From positions 1,405,613-1,469,612 of the forward strand of contig BTRK01000006.1 in the NCBI GenBank assembly GCA_036245805.1: a stretch of 64,000 bases of DNA, in the 5' to 3' direction. The notes beneath the pieces were generated by a model that saw only the letters and a list, made by a program, of their open reading frames with translations, searched no databases and was not told the origin of the DNA. Positions 1-11,000 of this stretch are shown here, one piece after another. The stretch is from Pristionchus mayeri. Its lineage: Eukaryota > Nematoda > Chromadorea > Rhabditida > Neodiplogasteridae. A program made the position numbers and the translations under genes. Within the stretch, counting starts at the first letter, position 1. Each line of letters opens with the position of its first letter.

Positions 1-237
1 TGCCAAGAGTCATGGTAGGTCTAGATTACGGTAAGCGTTCTTTAAAAAAATATTGATCATCGTCTGACCCAACACAAAACAATAACAGCGAACGAAAGTA
101 ACTGTGTAGTCCTACCGTAACCACGCAGAGTATGCTTTATGTTCGGCGCTGCGTCAGATTAGATTCAAGAATGGGCGCAAGTCGTCATTTTCCCGTCGCG
201 GATCCGCCCAGAGTAAATCTACTCGACGCTTCTCCCC

Positions 238-516
238 TTATCCCCTTCGTTCTCCTTTTTTCTCCTCGGATCCCGACACGACTACCGTACTCCCGCGCCT
301 CTTCTCCGCTGCCATCCAATCGATACGATGCTCATCGCGAAGTTCAATTGAAGCTTCCTCGTGTATGGCGTCGCCTGACACGTGCTCCGCCGCCTCCAAA
401 CGGGAACCCGTTTGCAGAATCCCCGACGCTTCACTCGTTGAATAAGATGACGTCATCATATTACCTCTCTGTTTCAAATTTGTCCGGATCCGTTCTCGTG
501 GTAATACGTCCTTCAA
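238..516 (-). other. Repeat-borne ORF, copy 1 (coding status unknown)
   Basis: This is an open frame of 92 codons on the minus strand in core copy 1. It is hydrophilic, with mixed charge and no recognisable domain. Internal peptides include TSEASGILQTGSRLEAAEH and DAIHEEASIELRDEHRIDW. The same frame stays open in all four copies, but the copies are too similar for that to prove selection. The few differences include amino-acid changes (R to Q, S to P, R to W across copies). The opposite strand is also open for up to 158 codons in copies 2 and 3. I do not recognise it; it may be an exon of a duplicated gene or chance. Confidence 0.3.
446..457. promoter_or_regulatory. Perfect 12-bp CRE-like palindrome, one per core copy
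   Basis: GATGACGTCATC is its own reverse complement and contains TGACGTCA, the classical CREB/ATF bZIP site. It is preserved without change in all four core copies (446-457, 1344-1355, 2243-2254, 2668-2679). That it acts as a binding site is inference; it may simply be inherited with the repeat. Confidence 0.4.
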
Positions 517-1138
517 AAGGTTGATGTCTATCTAAAGAACCAAGCGGAGCGCCGTTGCTGCACAATTGGAGAGGAAATATTGATCGACGCGTCCTGCTGC
601 TGACTATGAGCGAGCTCTCGCAGATGCTCTTCGCGCGCTGTCAATGGCCTTCCCCCACGTAATTCGAATTCGCCCTAGCGAGTATGGAAATGTCAGTAGA
701 CAATGCGAACGATTATCGCAGGCTAAACCTACCGTAACCCTTTTGTGTTGGGTCAGACGACGTGTCAGACACACGATTTCACCGATCAATATATTAAAAA
801 AGAATAATCAGGGACGTTTACGGTAATCTAGTCTTGGCATGGCTCTTGGCAAAAGCTCCGATACTGTTCAGACTTATTACTTATCGCAGAATGAAATTAA
901 TACAGCAATACCGTACACCTACCGTAACCACGCACCGTAACCTTTGTGTTCGGCGCTGCGTCAGATTCGCAAACCCGTCGTCCAAGCGCTGCACTACGTC
1001 AACGTCGAACTCTTACCGTAGTCCATTCCTACCGTAATCCTTCGCTGTCGGAAATTCGCAGGATTTTTAATAGTGGGCGCAAGTCGTCATTTTCCCGTCG
1101 CGGATCCGCCAAGAGGCAATCAACTCAGTCCCCCCCCC

Positions 1139-1414
1139 CTATCCCCTTTCTTCGTCCCTCTCCTCGGATCCCGACACGACTACCGTACTCCCGCGCCCCT
1201 TCTCCGCTGCCATCCAATCGATACGATGCTCATCGCGAAGTTCAATTGAAGCTTCCTCGTGTATGGCGTCGCCTGACACGTGCTCCGCCGCCTCCAAACG
1301 GGAACCCGTTTGCAGAATCCCCGACGCTTCACTCGTTGAATAAGATGACGTCATCATATTACCTCTCTGTTTCAAATTTGTCCGGATCCGTTCTTGTGGT
1401 AATACGTCCTTCAA
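1139..1414 (-). other. Repeat-borne ORF, copy 2
   Basis: 91 codons, the same frame as copy 1. It differs by one R-to-Q change near the N-terminus and in the C-terminal tail. The + strand ORF over it (946-1422, 158 codons, Arg/Pro/Ser-rich) is an equally long alternative. Neither strand shows clear splice sites or a known motif. Confidence 0.3.
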
Positions 1415-2037
1415 AAGGTTGATGTCTATCTAAAGAACCAAGCGGAGCGCCGTTGCTGCACAATTGGAGAGGAAATATTGATCGACGCGTCCTGCTGCTG
1501 ACTATGAGCGAGCTCTCGCAGATGCTCTTCGCGCGCTGTCAATGGCCTTCCCCCACGTAATTCGAATTCGCCCTAGCGAGTATGGAAATGTCAGTAGACA
1601 ATGCGAACGATTATCGCAGGCTAAACCTACCGTAACCCTTTTGTGTTGGGTCAGACGACGTGTCAGACACACGATTTCACCGATCAATATATTAAAAAAA
1701 GAATAATCAGGGACGTTTACGGTAATCTAGTCTTGGCATGGCTCTTGGCAAAAGCTCCGATACTGTTCAGACTTATTACTTATCGCAGAATGAAATTAAT
1801 ATAGCAATACCGTACACCTACCGTAACCACGCACCGTAACCTTTGTGTTCGGCGCTGCGTCAGATTCGCGAACCCGTCGTCCAAGCGCTGCACTACGTCA
1901 ACGTCGAACTCTTACCGTAGTCCATTCCTACCGTAATCCTTCGCTGTCGGAAATTCGCAGGATTTTTAATAGTGGGCGCAAGTCGTCATTTTCCCGTCGC
2001 GGATCCGCCAAGAGGCAATCAACTCAGTCCCCCCCCC

Positions 2038-2313
2038 CTATCCCCTTTCTTCGTCCCTCTCCTCGGATCCCGACACGACTACCGTACTCCCGCGCCCCTT
2101 CTCCGCTGCCATCCAATCGATACGATGCTCATCGCGAAGTTCAATTGAAGCTTCCTCGTGTATGGCGTCGCCTGACACGTGCTCCGCCGCTTCCAAACGG
2201 GAACCCGTTTGCAGAATCCCCGACGCTTCACTCGTTGAATAAGATGACGTCATCATATTACCTCTCTGTTTCAAATTTGTCCGGATCCGTTCTCGTGGTA
2301 ATACGTCCTTCAA
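2038..2313 (-). other. Repeat-borne ORF, copy 3
   Basis: 91 codons, nearly identical to copy 2. A C/T difference in the Leu-Glu-Ala segment is silent on the minus strand but changes Pro to Leu on the + strand. This is weak support for the minus frame being the coding one, if either is. Confidence 0.3.
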
Positions 2314-2462
2314 AAGGTTGATGTCTATCTAAAGAACCAAGCGGAGCGCCGTTGCTGCACAACTTCGCTGTCGGAAATTCGCAGGATTTTTAATAGTGGG
2401 CGCAAGTCGTCATTTTCCCGTCGCGGATCCGCCAAGAGGCAATCAACTCAGTCCCCCCCCCC

Positions 2463-2738
2463 CTATCCCCTTTCTTCGTCCCTCTCCTCGGATCCCGACA
2501 CGACTACCGTACTCCCGCGCCCCTTCTCCGCTGCCATCCAATCGATACGATGCTCATCGCGAAGTTCAATTGAAGCTTCCTCGTGTATGGCGTCGCCTGG
2601 CACGTGCTCCGCCGCTTCCAAACGGGAACCCGTTTGCAGAATCCCCGACGCTTCACTCGTTGAATAAGATGACGTCATCATATTACCTCTCTGTTTCAAA
2701 TTTGTCCAGATTCGTTCTCGTGGTACTACGCCCTTCAA
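2463..2738 (-). other. Repeat-borne ORF, copy 4 (most diverged)
   Basis: 91 codons in the fourth core, which lies next to the linker deletion. It has the most changes of the four copies (D to G, R to W and S to P among them) yet remains open. The repeat similarity fades after about 2774. Confidence 0.3.
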
Positions 2739-2774
2739 ATGGTTGCTGTCTATCTAAAGAACCAAGTGGAGCGC

Positions 2775-3950
2775 ATTCAAGCTGCCTTTTCTGCACAATT
2801 GCTGAAATAATGATGATCGGCTACAGTAATCAAAACCTACCGTAACCCAGGGCGCTAGTCCAAATGCTGGGCTAGAATCTGCCGGCGATTGGAATAACCG
2901 CATAACTTTACGGAAGCCGTTCTATGCAGTAAAATTCCTGTTGGGTCAGACAATATGTCAACATGACGATTTCGTCGGTCAATAAATAAAAGCAAGAAAC
3001 ACTTACCATAATCTAAACCTACCGTAACCCGTGGAAACAGGTCGCACTCTGGGTCAGATTATTTTATCGCTATTGAAAGAAAGAAATCAATACCGTATTC
3101 TTACGATAACCACCAGTCGCTGTTGTTGCAGACTGTGTGTCAGTCTGACACTGACAATGTCAGACTCACGCCTTTGTATCCAATACAAAACGATAATGCA
3201 GAAAGCTTACCGTCACAGCGGTCACAGCGGCCTGCTGTGACGCTGTAAGCCGCTAGGTCAGCATGACCTACTCTTTCTCCCCTTGGTTGATCTTTGATCT
3301 TTTGTCATTCAACGGTATTTGGCAACGTGCCAAGCCGCCGTTCTCCTGATCCATCAGTTGCCACTAAGGCAAATTCCAAGGCCAGCGATCTACTCTTTCC
3401 TGCCCACCACTGCAAAGCGATAATGCATAAAGCTTACCGTAACCGTAGCCTGCTGTAACCAGTGTTTATCAGCAGACCTTGGCCCGGTTCTTTCCTTTGT
3501 CAGCGACAGAGCGTAACATATCAATATTTCTTACCGTATCCGCCACTCGATGTAGAGCAAGGTGTTGACTCAGATGATAGGTCAGATGCATAATTTCCTC
3601 GTTTAACCAACGCAAACGGCAAAGCTCTGCGGTTATCGTAACCGAAACCTACCGTATCCGGATAATTATCGACCTTCTCGTTCTGCTGTCAACTACGATC
3701 AGGACTCTTCTTCGGAAGCCACGCAGATGCTCTTCTCGCGTCTACACTAGACTCGTCTAATCGTCTTCGCATAATCATCATGTTGTCGTGTTCTCCCTTC
3801 GTGGCTTCGAATCATCTCGTGGGAGTATTCTCAGTGCGCCGCACTATGCGATTCACCATAGCCTTTCTCGACGCAATACTAATGACTGGCGCGTATGTGG
3901 AGATGTATATGGTTGCCCGCAATGCGTATCCCGTAGCCGGATACAGCATG
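2775..3950. other. Gene-free spacer rich in TACCGTA motifs
   Basis: No convincing coding exon is visible. The stretch contains repeated CTACCGTAACC-like words (for example near 2837, 3019 and 3650) and the phrase GGTCAGA several times. It appears to be decayed sequence of the same family as the 0.9-kb repeat linkers. Confidence 0.5.
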
Positions 3951-4050
3951 CACGTATACACGTATACAATAACGTATACACGTATACAATAACTTATACA
4001 CGTATACAATAACGTATACTGTAACACGTATACAGTAACCTAATCGTATA
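3951..4050. repeat. About 20-bp minisatellite (CGTATACA / CAATAA)
   Basis: CGTATACACGTATACAATAA and close variants repeat about four to five times, then decay into CGTATACAGTA words up to about 4054. The unit contains the palindrome GTATAC. Confidence 0.8.
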
Positions 4051-4076
4051 CAGTATCCCGAGAGCAATATACCGTA

Positions 4077-4232
4077 GCTCGTGCGGATTCTCTCCTCGCA
4101 CGCCATCACAATGCCGCATCTCGCAAGATGCCAGACTTTGTAATGGAAGGTCTGATGCTCAACTTGATGAGCAGCGTACTCGCTGAGGTTGACCTGGCCG
4201 CCTTCGAGAGTAGAGTAAACAACTGGTTGTGA
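4077..4232 (+). other. Short protein-like ORF, possible exon remnant
   Basis: A 52-codon open stretch ends at TGA 4230-4232. From an internal ATG (4128) it reads MPDFVMEGLMLNLMSSVLAE followed by VDLAAFESRVNNWL. The composition is amphipathic-helix-like and the stop is clean, but there is no homologue that I recognise. The frame extends upstream only into the minisatellite. The minus strand over the same bases is also open (part of 3879-4241). It may be a terminal exon, a gene fragment or chance. Confidence 0.2.
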
Positions 4233-4714
4233 AGTCAACATGTTGTTTGTTTTGAAAGAATAGTCAATATCAGCAAGTTGTTTTTTATTCGAATTTCAAA
4301 ACAACAAGGTTACGAAGTAAATAAATTGTTCAAAACAATTCCAGTATTCAAAACAACAACTGAAATTTATCAACAAGCTGTTTGTTTACGAGTCTGGAAT
4401 CGATCGAGACGCAGTTCCTGCAGGGAATTTCAAATGAGCGCCGAGGATGATCGTTATCTCTGTGGATCAGTGAAAGGCACGACAAGGATAGGGCGAGGGA
4501 TAACGTGCATACAAGAGGAGCTATCGGGCTCCGTACGGATTGGGTGCGCAAATGAGCGAGCTGTACGGATAACGTGAACAACACGAGGAGTGATCTTAAC
4601 CTAACCTTCGAAAAACTCGACTGGTAGATACTTACAAATGGAGTTTCTGCCGAAAAAATCGTAGCTCAGAAGATGTGTCCGTTTTTTTTCGAGGGACCAT
4701 GCGTTAATTCCGTG
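4233..4714. other. Intergenic, low-complexity AACAA/TTGTT-rich
   Basis: 4240-4395 has recurring AAAACAACAA and TTGTTTGTTT words in both orientations. 4396-4714 shows no gene, repeat or RNA that I can support. Confidence 0.4.
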
Positions 4715-6372
4715 TATATGAGTGACTGTCTGAGAGAACTGAGCAGATGCCGTACAGTGAAAAATAAATTCTCGATTTTAAGATGTCCCTAGTGTTAAAT
4801 TTTCACGTAGAGTTCGAAAATTGACCTTAGGAAGCCGTATCTCTGACCCTTCATTTCGTGTGATGCGCTGAAGTTGGGCTGTAATTTTTTGAAAGTCGAG
4901 AACGGTGCTTCCCAACCTCACAAACATATATTAATTCTGAAAGATATTGACGAAAGAAGTGTTTTTGCCGTTAGAGGTGAAAATCTAACTACCTTTCGAT
5001 TAAAGTTTTACCCATTTTATATCTCAAAACTGTCGTCCTGAAAATTTTTTTGTGGGATGTAGTTTTTTTAACTAAGCTCATTAGATTCTACGCTAAAAGA
5101 TACCCCCAGGGCCATTTTTCCGTAAAAAACCGTCGTGGAATGAGGTCTGCTGAATAGCGGAAAGCTCCATGTTTTCATTTTTACCCAAAAGTCTGTGTTT
5201 TTCAGCCGATCCATTGTGAATTCTATTCAAGTATAATCAATTTATAACAACACTAGGATAGGGCAAAAATAAAATACATAAACTATTGACATTAGATCGA
5301 TTTAAAAAAAAATCGAATCCCTTCACCTCGATTAGTCAAATGTTTAGGCACATTCAACTTTCCATTTTCGATGCACATCCCCAATTTTCTTAAAAAATTT
5401 AGAAGTAGGCGAAATTGTTTGCAAGAAAATATTGAACACTTGGTCATTAGAAAGTTGGAAGTTAAGTAAATTTTCGCTCGAAAATGCGGCAATAAGGGGT
5501 TCCGATAAAAACAAAATAAGAAAGTGAGCATAACTCAGTGATAAACGGTGAGAATTCATCAGTTTACAACTATTACAGGCCAAATAACTCTATTTTAATG
5601 AATTATTTTTCATCGGAACCCCACTTTGCCGCATTTTCGAGCGAAAATTTTCCTAACTTCCGGCTTGGTGATGATCCAATATTCAATATTTTCTTGCAAA
5701 CAATTTCGCCTACTACTAAAAGGTCCAAGATAATTGGGGATGTGAACCGAAAATGGAAAGTTGAATGCGCCTAAACATGGGACTAATCGAGGTGAAGGGA
5801 TTCGATCTAATGTCAATAGTTTATGTATTTTATTTTTTGCCCTATCCTAGTGTTGTTATAAATTGATTATACTTGAATAGAATTCACAATGGATCGGCTG
5901 AAAAACACAGACGGGTAAAAATGAAAACATGGAGTATTCTGCGATTCAGCAGACCTCATTCCACGACGGTATTTTGACGAAAAAATGGCCCTAGGGGTAT
6001 CTTTTAGCGTAGAATTTAATGAGCTTAGTTAAAAAACTTCATCCCAGGAAAAAATTTTCAGGACGACAGTTATGAGATATAAAATGGGTAAAACTTATTT
6101 CCAAAGGTATCAGATTTTCACCTCCAACGGCAAAACACTTCTTTCGTCAAGATTTTTCATAATTAATATATGTTTGTGAGGTTTGGAAGCACCGTTTTCG
6201 ACTTTCAAAAAAATACAGCCCAAATTCAGCGCGTCACACGAAATTAGGGGTCAGAAATACGGCTTCCTAATGTCGATTTTCGAACTTTACGTGAAAATTT
6301 ACCCCCAGGGGCATCTTAAAATCAACACTCATAGGTAGAATTGCTCAGTTCTCTCAGATAGTCACTCATATA
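4715..6372. mobile_element. Fold-back element with about 0.75-0.8-kb inverted arms
   Basis: The left arm (4715 to about 5510) and the right arm (about 5610-6372) are diverged inverted copies, with a centre near 5560. The outer ends are TATATGAGTGACT on the left and the reverse complement AGTCACTCATATA on the right, so a TA target duplication of the Tc1/mariner type is possible but not certain. Small ORFs in the arms (for example 5292-5531 minus and 5538-5774 plus) are mirror copies of the same arm sequence and not genes. No transposase was found, so it would be non-autonomous. Confidence 0.8.
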
Positions 6373-6428
6373 TTACTGTTGCTTGCTTGGAATTTGCGAG
6401 ATGCAATCTGGCATGCTTGGTGTGGGGC

Positions 6429-6725
6429 CTACTGTCGCCATTCCTGGTCACAAATTGTCAGCTTACTTCTCGGGGCTTGCTCGACGCTCTCCTCTTCGGA
6501 GGAGATTGAGGAAAGGGAGGCAACGGGATTGCAAAATAATGAATTATCATTATCGAATGCTTCCGGTCGTCGGTTCAGGCGCTGTATCAGATCCTTGACT
6601 TTGTTAATTGACCAGTGCAATGGTAGGGAAAAGAGGCCTACCGACGCACATGGAGCCGAGTCGCGCATAGGATTGGGTCCGTCCCTTCGTTTACGTTGGT
6701 GCTCAATCTGCTTCGCGAGTCGCAT
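6429..6725 (-). other. 98-codon ORF between two fold-back elements
   Basis: The minus-strand frame includes KVKDLIQRLNRRPEAF and PVASLSSISSEEESVEQAP, ending in QEWRQ. The local GC is higher than in the flanking elements, which is typical of exons in this window. The opposite strand is also open over this interval (6379-6735, 118 codons), so the strand is uncertain. No domain is recognised. It could be an exon or pseudogene fragment trapped between the 4.7-6.4 kb and 6.8-7.8 kb elements. Confidence 0.2.
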
Positions 6726-6776
6726 CTTCGCTTAGCTACTCTCTGTATGCACTCATTCGCGTTCGAAGGTCCAAAT

Positions 6777-7776
6777 TCATATGAGACGAATCGCGAGATT
6801 GTCGAGCACGGGGTGGACAAATGAAATCAATAATTTTAAAATTCTGTAAAAATTAGCAAAAGCACTTTGAACGAAGCTCTTTCGAACTGCGTTGACCGAA
6901 TATTTTAAAAATATTTTTCGAGTACGTGCGTTCCGAATGAGACGCTCTGCAATAAAAATAGTGAAATCGGGCTCAGAAAAATGATCATATTTTCCTTAAA
7001 TATTGAGTTAGAAAGTTTTCTTTTTTTTCGAAATGAAGCTGAGGATTCCCTCTACAAGGGTTGTAGAGGGTCAACATGTCGATTTTTGATTTTTTAAAAT
7101 AATTCCGTTATTTTTGACCCGTAATTCCAATTATTTGGTTCCTATCCGTGTATTATGAAAAGAAAATGATGAAACAACTATTACATCAACAATTCTGTTC
7201 AAAATAGCGCATAAAAAACGTACCAGCACGGTAGGCCGGTGGTCCACCTCCGACCGCGAGAACTTAAACGAGCGCTCAATTGTAAACTTAAAACTTAAAC
7301 GCAAAGAAATCTAATTATGACACTTGGCGTATAGAAATACTATGGTAGGTGCTAAAAAAATTGCCCATAGGGGCAAAGTTGGGAAATCCCGATTTTTTGA
7401 TAAAATAGATTTTTTTTTCATTCGGGCCACAACCCAGAACCAAGTTGACTACCACGAATGAAATGCTTAACATAAAAGTTGTAGAGGGAATCCTCAGCTT
7501 CATTTCTAAAAAAATAAAAACTTTCTTGCTCAATTTTGAAGGAAAATAAGATCATTTTGCTGAGGCAAATTTCACTAATTTTACTACAGAGCGTTATATT
7601 CGGAACGCCCGTATTCGAAAAATATATATTTTTAAAAATATTCGGCAAAACGCAGTTTGAAAGAGCTTCGTTCAAAGTACTTTTGCTATTTTTACATAAT
7701 TTTTAAAATTATTGATTTTATTTTTCCACTGACCCCATCCTCTTGCTCGACTCTTTCGCGATTCGTTTCATATGTG
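6777..7776. mobile_element. Second fold-back element, about 1 kb
   Basis: The left arm (about 6777-7070) is the reverse complement of the right arm (about 7470-7776). Both ends carry CATATGA-A/G-ACGAATCGCG-like termini, and both arms carry the word for GAGGATTCCCTCTACAA next to the loop. The arms differ by many substitutions, so the copy is old. The loop (about 7071-7470) is AT-rich with no transposase. Confidence 0.75.
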
Positions 7777-7943
7777 ATTGGGCAGGGAACATGATTGATA
7801 TGTGATTGTGATTGGGGGGGGGTTGGCATAGACGGCGTTAAAGCTCTGAAAAACGGTATTTACAATGATAACACTCGTATGAAGTGTCCGGGTGAATATA
7901 TGTATGATGTGTTGTACTAATGTCTATATGTTTGTATTTGCAG

Positions 7944-8049
7944 AAGAAGAACACCTTCAAGTGGCGGGTCTCGATCTGGTGCACCAGCGAGCCGTGCGGC
8001 ACCTGCACCTCACTTGCTACTCCCCACAACTCAGCTCGTTTACAACGCG
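7944..8049 (+). CDS. Exon 1 (first exon found) of the SR/Pro-rich gene
   Basis: Acceptor TTTGCAG at 7937-7943, donor GTAAGT at 8050. The frame that ends exactly at the donor reads RRTPSSGGSRSGAPASRAAP and ends TTQLVYNA. It needs two bases from an upstream exon, and no ATG lies between the in-frame stop at 7918-7920 and this point. Confidence 0.65.
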
Positions 8050-11000
8050 GTAAGTAATTGTCAATTTTGCTCTATTGATATGGGATGTATTTCTCTTCTA
8101 ATTCTCTTCTAAAAATATCACAGGATTTTTTCAATGAAATTTACAAAAATAATGGTTGACTGAATATGATAACAATGATTTCCATTCGCAGCCTGTCACG
8201 TTCTACGGAGGCGGTCAGCCGTCTGCTCAACCGATGGTATATTCGTTTATTATCATTATCACTTGTCCTCTTAACTCCTGTATTTTTAAATTTCAAAACT
8301 AAATTATATTCAATCCCATAAGATATTTCTGAATCTTCCAACAGCAACACAGGAACGGTGAGGACCCCAAATGCATCCCAACCTGTACTCATACCCGCAA
8401 TGCGAGCGCTGTGGACGGCGCATGAGGCTGAGTGCGATTCGAAAAACGTGAAGATGGGGAGCCCCATCGCAACCTCACGAGCTTTTTAAATATTGTCAGG
8501 GAATTGATGGAACTATGCGCCACCAATTGATCATTTTTTCCTGTTGCTGAAATGGTGCTAATTATTATCCTTTTTTAGGCCACGAATCCCTCTTACCATA
8601 CTCACTCGTCGGGATCTCGCCTCGCAACCTCAGCGGTACACTGTAATATTCGCAATTCCGAATCCCGAGCAAGACTGATTGTTTTGATTGCTATTAGTTT
8701 TGTCATGGGATATGACATCTAATGTGAAAAGAAAAACGAGGGTTAGAATCTGATCTGAGCAGATCAAATTTTTGGCTCCAATATGTTGATCATTTGCTCA
8801 AAATTATTCGAATAGTTGTTAATCATTTGTTATTGCAGTCGCAGGCGTCCGTCGTCTCCCAGGGCCGTTCGCTCGAAGACTTGAGGGTGGAGAACGATTG
8901 GGGCATCCGCGTTCGCAATTATTTAGTGTTGGCTATTTTTCATTGAGATGCTAGTAATTAGGTTTGATCATATGTTCCAATTGTTGAATGGATCTTAATC
9001 TATTTTTTCAGGCACCCTATCACCACAATCGTCCCCATCACTCTGGCCCGCCCCGTCAACAGGTGAGAAAAGTAAATGGCAAGGAATGGATAATATCTAT
9101 TGAGGACGAATCATTTCTTGCCGTTGATCAAACATGACTCCAAAAGCAATAGGGCTAAATCTAAATGATATCTGCTATCTGAAATGGGTTTGGTAAATTG
9201 TGGTAATTATTTAATTGCAGGCGCCGCCCCATCCGAGACCGTCCTGGGCGAGAGGGGCGCCGGACGCCCAAGTGAGTTGGAGACAATTGCGACTTGAGTA
9301 ATTTGCCAATCTCAGAATCTCTCCGACCCAAGCGACTTCTCGACTACGAGCAGCGAGGAAGGTCAACGCGTGAGTGCCAACGTACAACATTTTATTTTTC
9401 GTTGCATTTACTATAAACCGTGATTCGCTGATAGCACATGACGCTTTCGACAAAACCTGGTATAGAGGCTTCAGAATCCCTCCTTGACAACTCGAAATAA
9501 AATTAAAGCGATCGATCTTGTTGCACCTGGGGTACACAGCAAGTGACAGCGCATAACGCAGCTTATCGGCTATCGCAAACCGATTCACCTTGCAAGCACA
9601 TTGCATTATCGATTACCAGTCGCGTGACCCGCCAGATTCTGTACACCGGAAAATATCATAAGTGTATTGATTCCAGGATGGCTCCCGCTCGCCTCGCAAC
9701 CGCTCCCGCTCGCCTCGCCACCACTCCCGCTCGAGCTCGACTGACATCCATGCTCGCCGTCAGGAGGTTCGTTCAAGGGAGATCTAGAACGGAGGGTACC
9801 CATCCACCTCGTCGGGAGGATTTGGTAACTGAATAGTAAACGTTTGATAGGAACAGCAGAACCCGAGAGGTACCGTACCCTCGAATTCAGGCAGAGTACG
9901 GTACCTGATTACTGTAGCATCGATGAGAGCTGTCCCATGTTGCCATCATTAAATGCAAAACGTAGTTGTTGAATCCTTCGATTCAAGATTCCTACGACCA
10001 GAAATTATGGAAATGGCCCAACTCTAAAAAATCAATCATCTATAATGAAATTTAAAAAAAAAAACTATAAAATTCCTTGCGCACACAATAGAGGCGACAA
10101 TATGCGCGAGATTTTGGAGACATGAAAATATGATTTCGCGTCTAAGAATACTGGGATATATGCGCATGCATTCATAATAGTTGTTGAATGTGTGGATGCT
10201 GAATAAGTGTATTATTAGAATATACTTTTTTCGCAGTCCTGGTTTCAGTGTTAATATTTTTGCGCTAATTTCGCACAGAATGCACGCAATGGGAGTGAAT
10301 AACGTTTTTTTTTCCTTAGTTTAGGGCGTTACCATTTCATTCATTGCTTACGCATAAGTCAAAAATAATAAAATAGCGAGATTTAGTGGCCACAGTATTC
10401 ATCTAATTTTTATTTGTCAGATTGTTACACTAGAACTTGCTCATTTGCACTGCAGGTCGACACGGGAAGGACGGGTCTGGCGGTTGCGCTGGCGCAGGCA
10501 CATCTCCGCGATGTGGAGGCTGCCCATGCGCAGGAACAAGAACGGAGAAGGATGGACCAGATCCAGCAGGCGGCGATGAGAAGCGGCGCGAATGTGAGAC
10601 TCGTTGTGTTTGGCTTCCGCATCAACTTTTTTCATTATTGAGCACATTCTTAGGAAGTCACTGGTGGCAGAAGTGCACGCGCCCTGCGTCACGAGTCTCG
10701 CTCCCAGCAGCGGAACGACGCAGTGGGACAGGTGAAAACAATCAGTGAAAATCCGTCGGTTGGCATCTATACATACTGTGGATGTAAACAAATAATATTC
10801 CTTCCACTGAACAAATGAGTCATCACGGGTGGTGAAAAATAGACAATTCAAACTATTTTGGAGTGGCCACCTAATGTTAGGGTCTCATTTTGATAAAGGA
10901 CGCATTGCTGACTTCTTATCTTTGTGACATATAAATTAATCATTGCTATCTGATAAATGCGCGACCACCCTCTCGCGGAGTTTGGCTCCCACCGCCTCTT

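Larger units (their letters stand above)
1..2790. repeat. 0.9-kb tandem repeat block, four core copies
   Basis: A core of about 380 bp recurs at 173-553, 1075-1451, 1974-2350 and 2398-2774. The starts are 902, 899 and 424 bp apart. Copies 1, 2 and 3 are separated by a nearly identical linker of about 520 bp (554-1074, 1452-1973). Between copies 3 and 4 most of that linker is missing, with the join near 2363. Copies differ by only a few substitutions, plus the length of a C-run before the second BamHI-like GGATCC, so the amplification is recent. Positions 1-80 are a diverged inverted copy of about 740-853, so the family also has an inverted component at the window edge. Confidence 0.9.

Noticed and set aside
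3951..4050. A telomere-type repeat
   Set aside because: The unit is about 20 bp with GTATAC palindromes. It lacks a G-rich strand and there is no TTAGGC-like array anywhere in the window.
8345..8489. A coding exon between exons 2 and 3
   Set aside because: The best open frame (ending at TAA 8487-8489) does not fit the phase of exon 2 with its good donor. It would need the weak internal donor GTCTGC, so it is kept only as an alternative in the gene entry.
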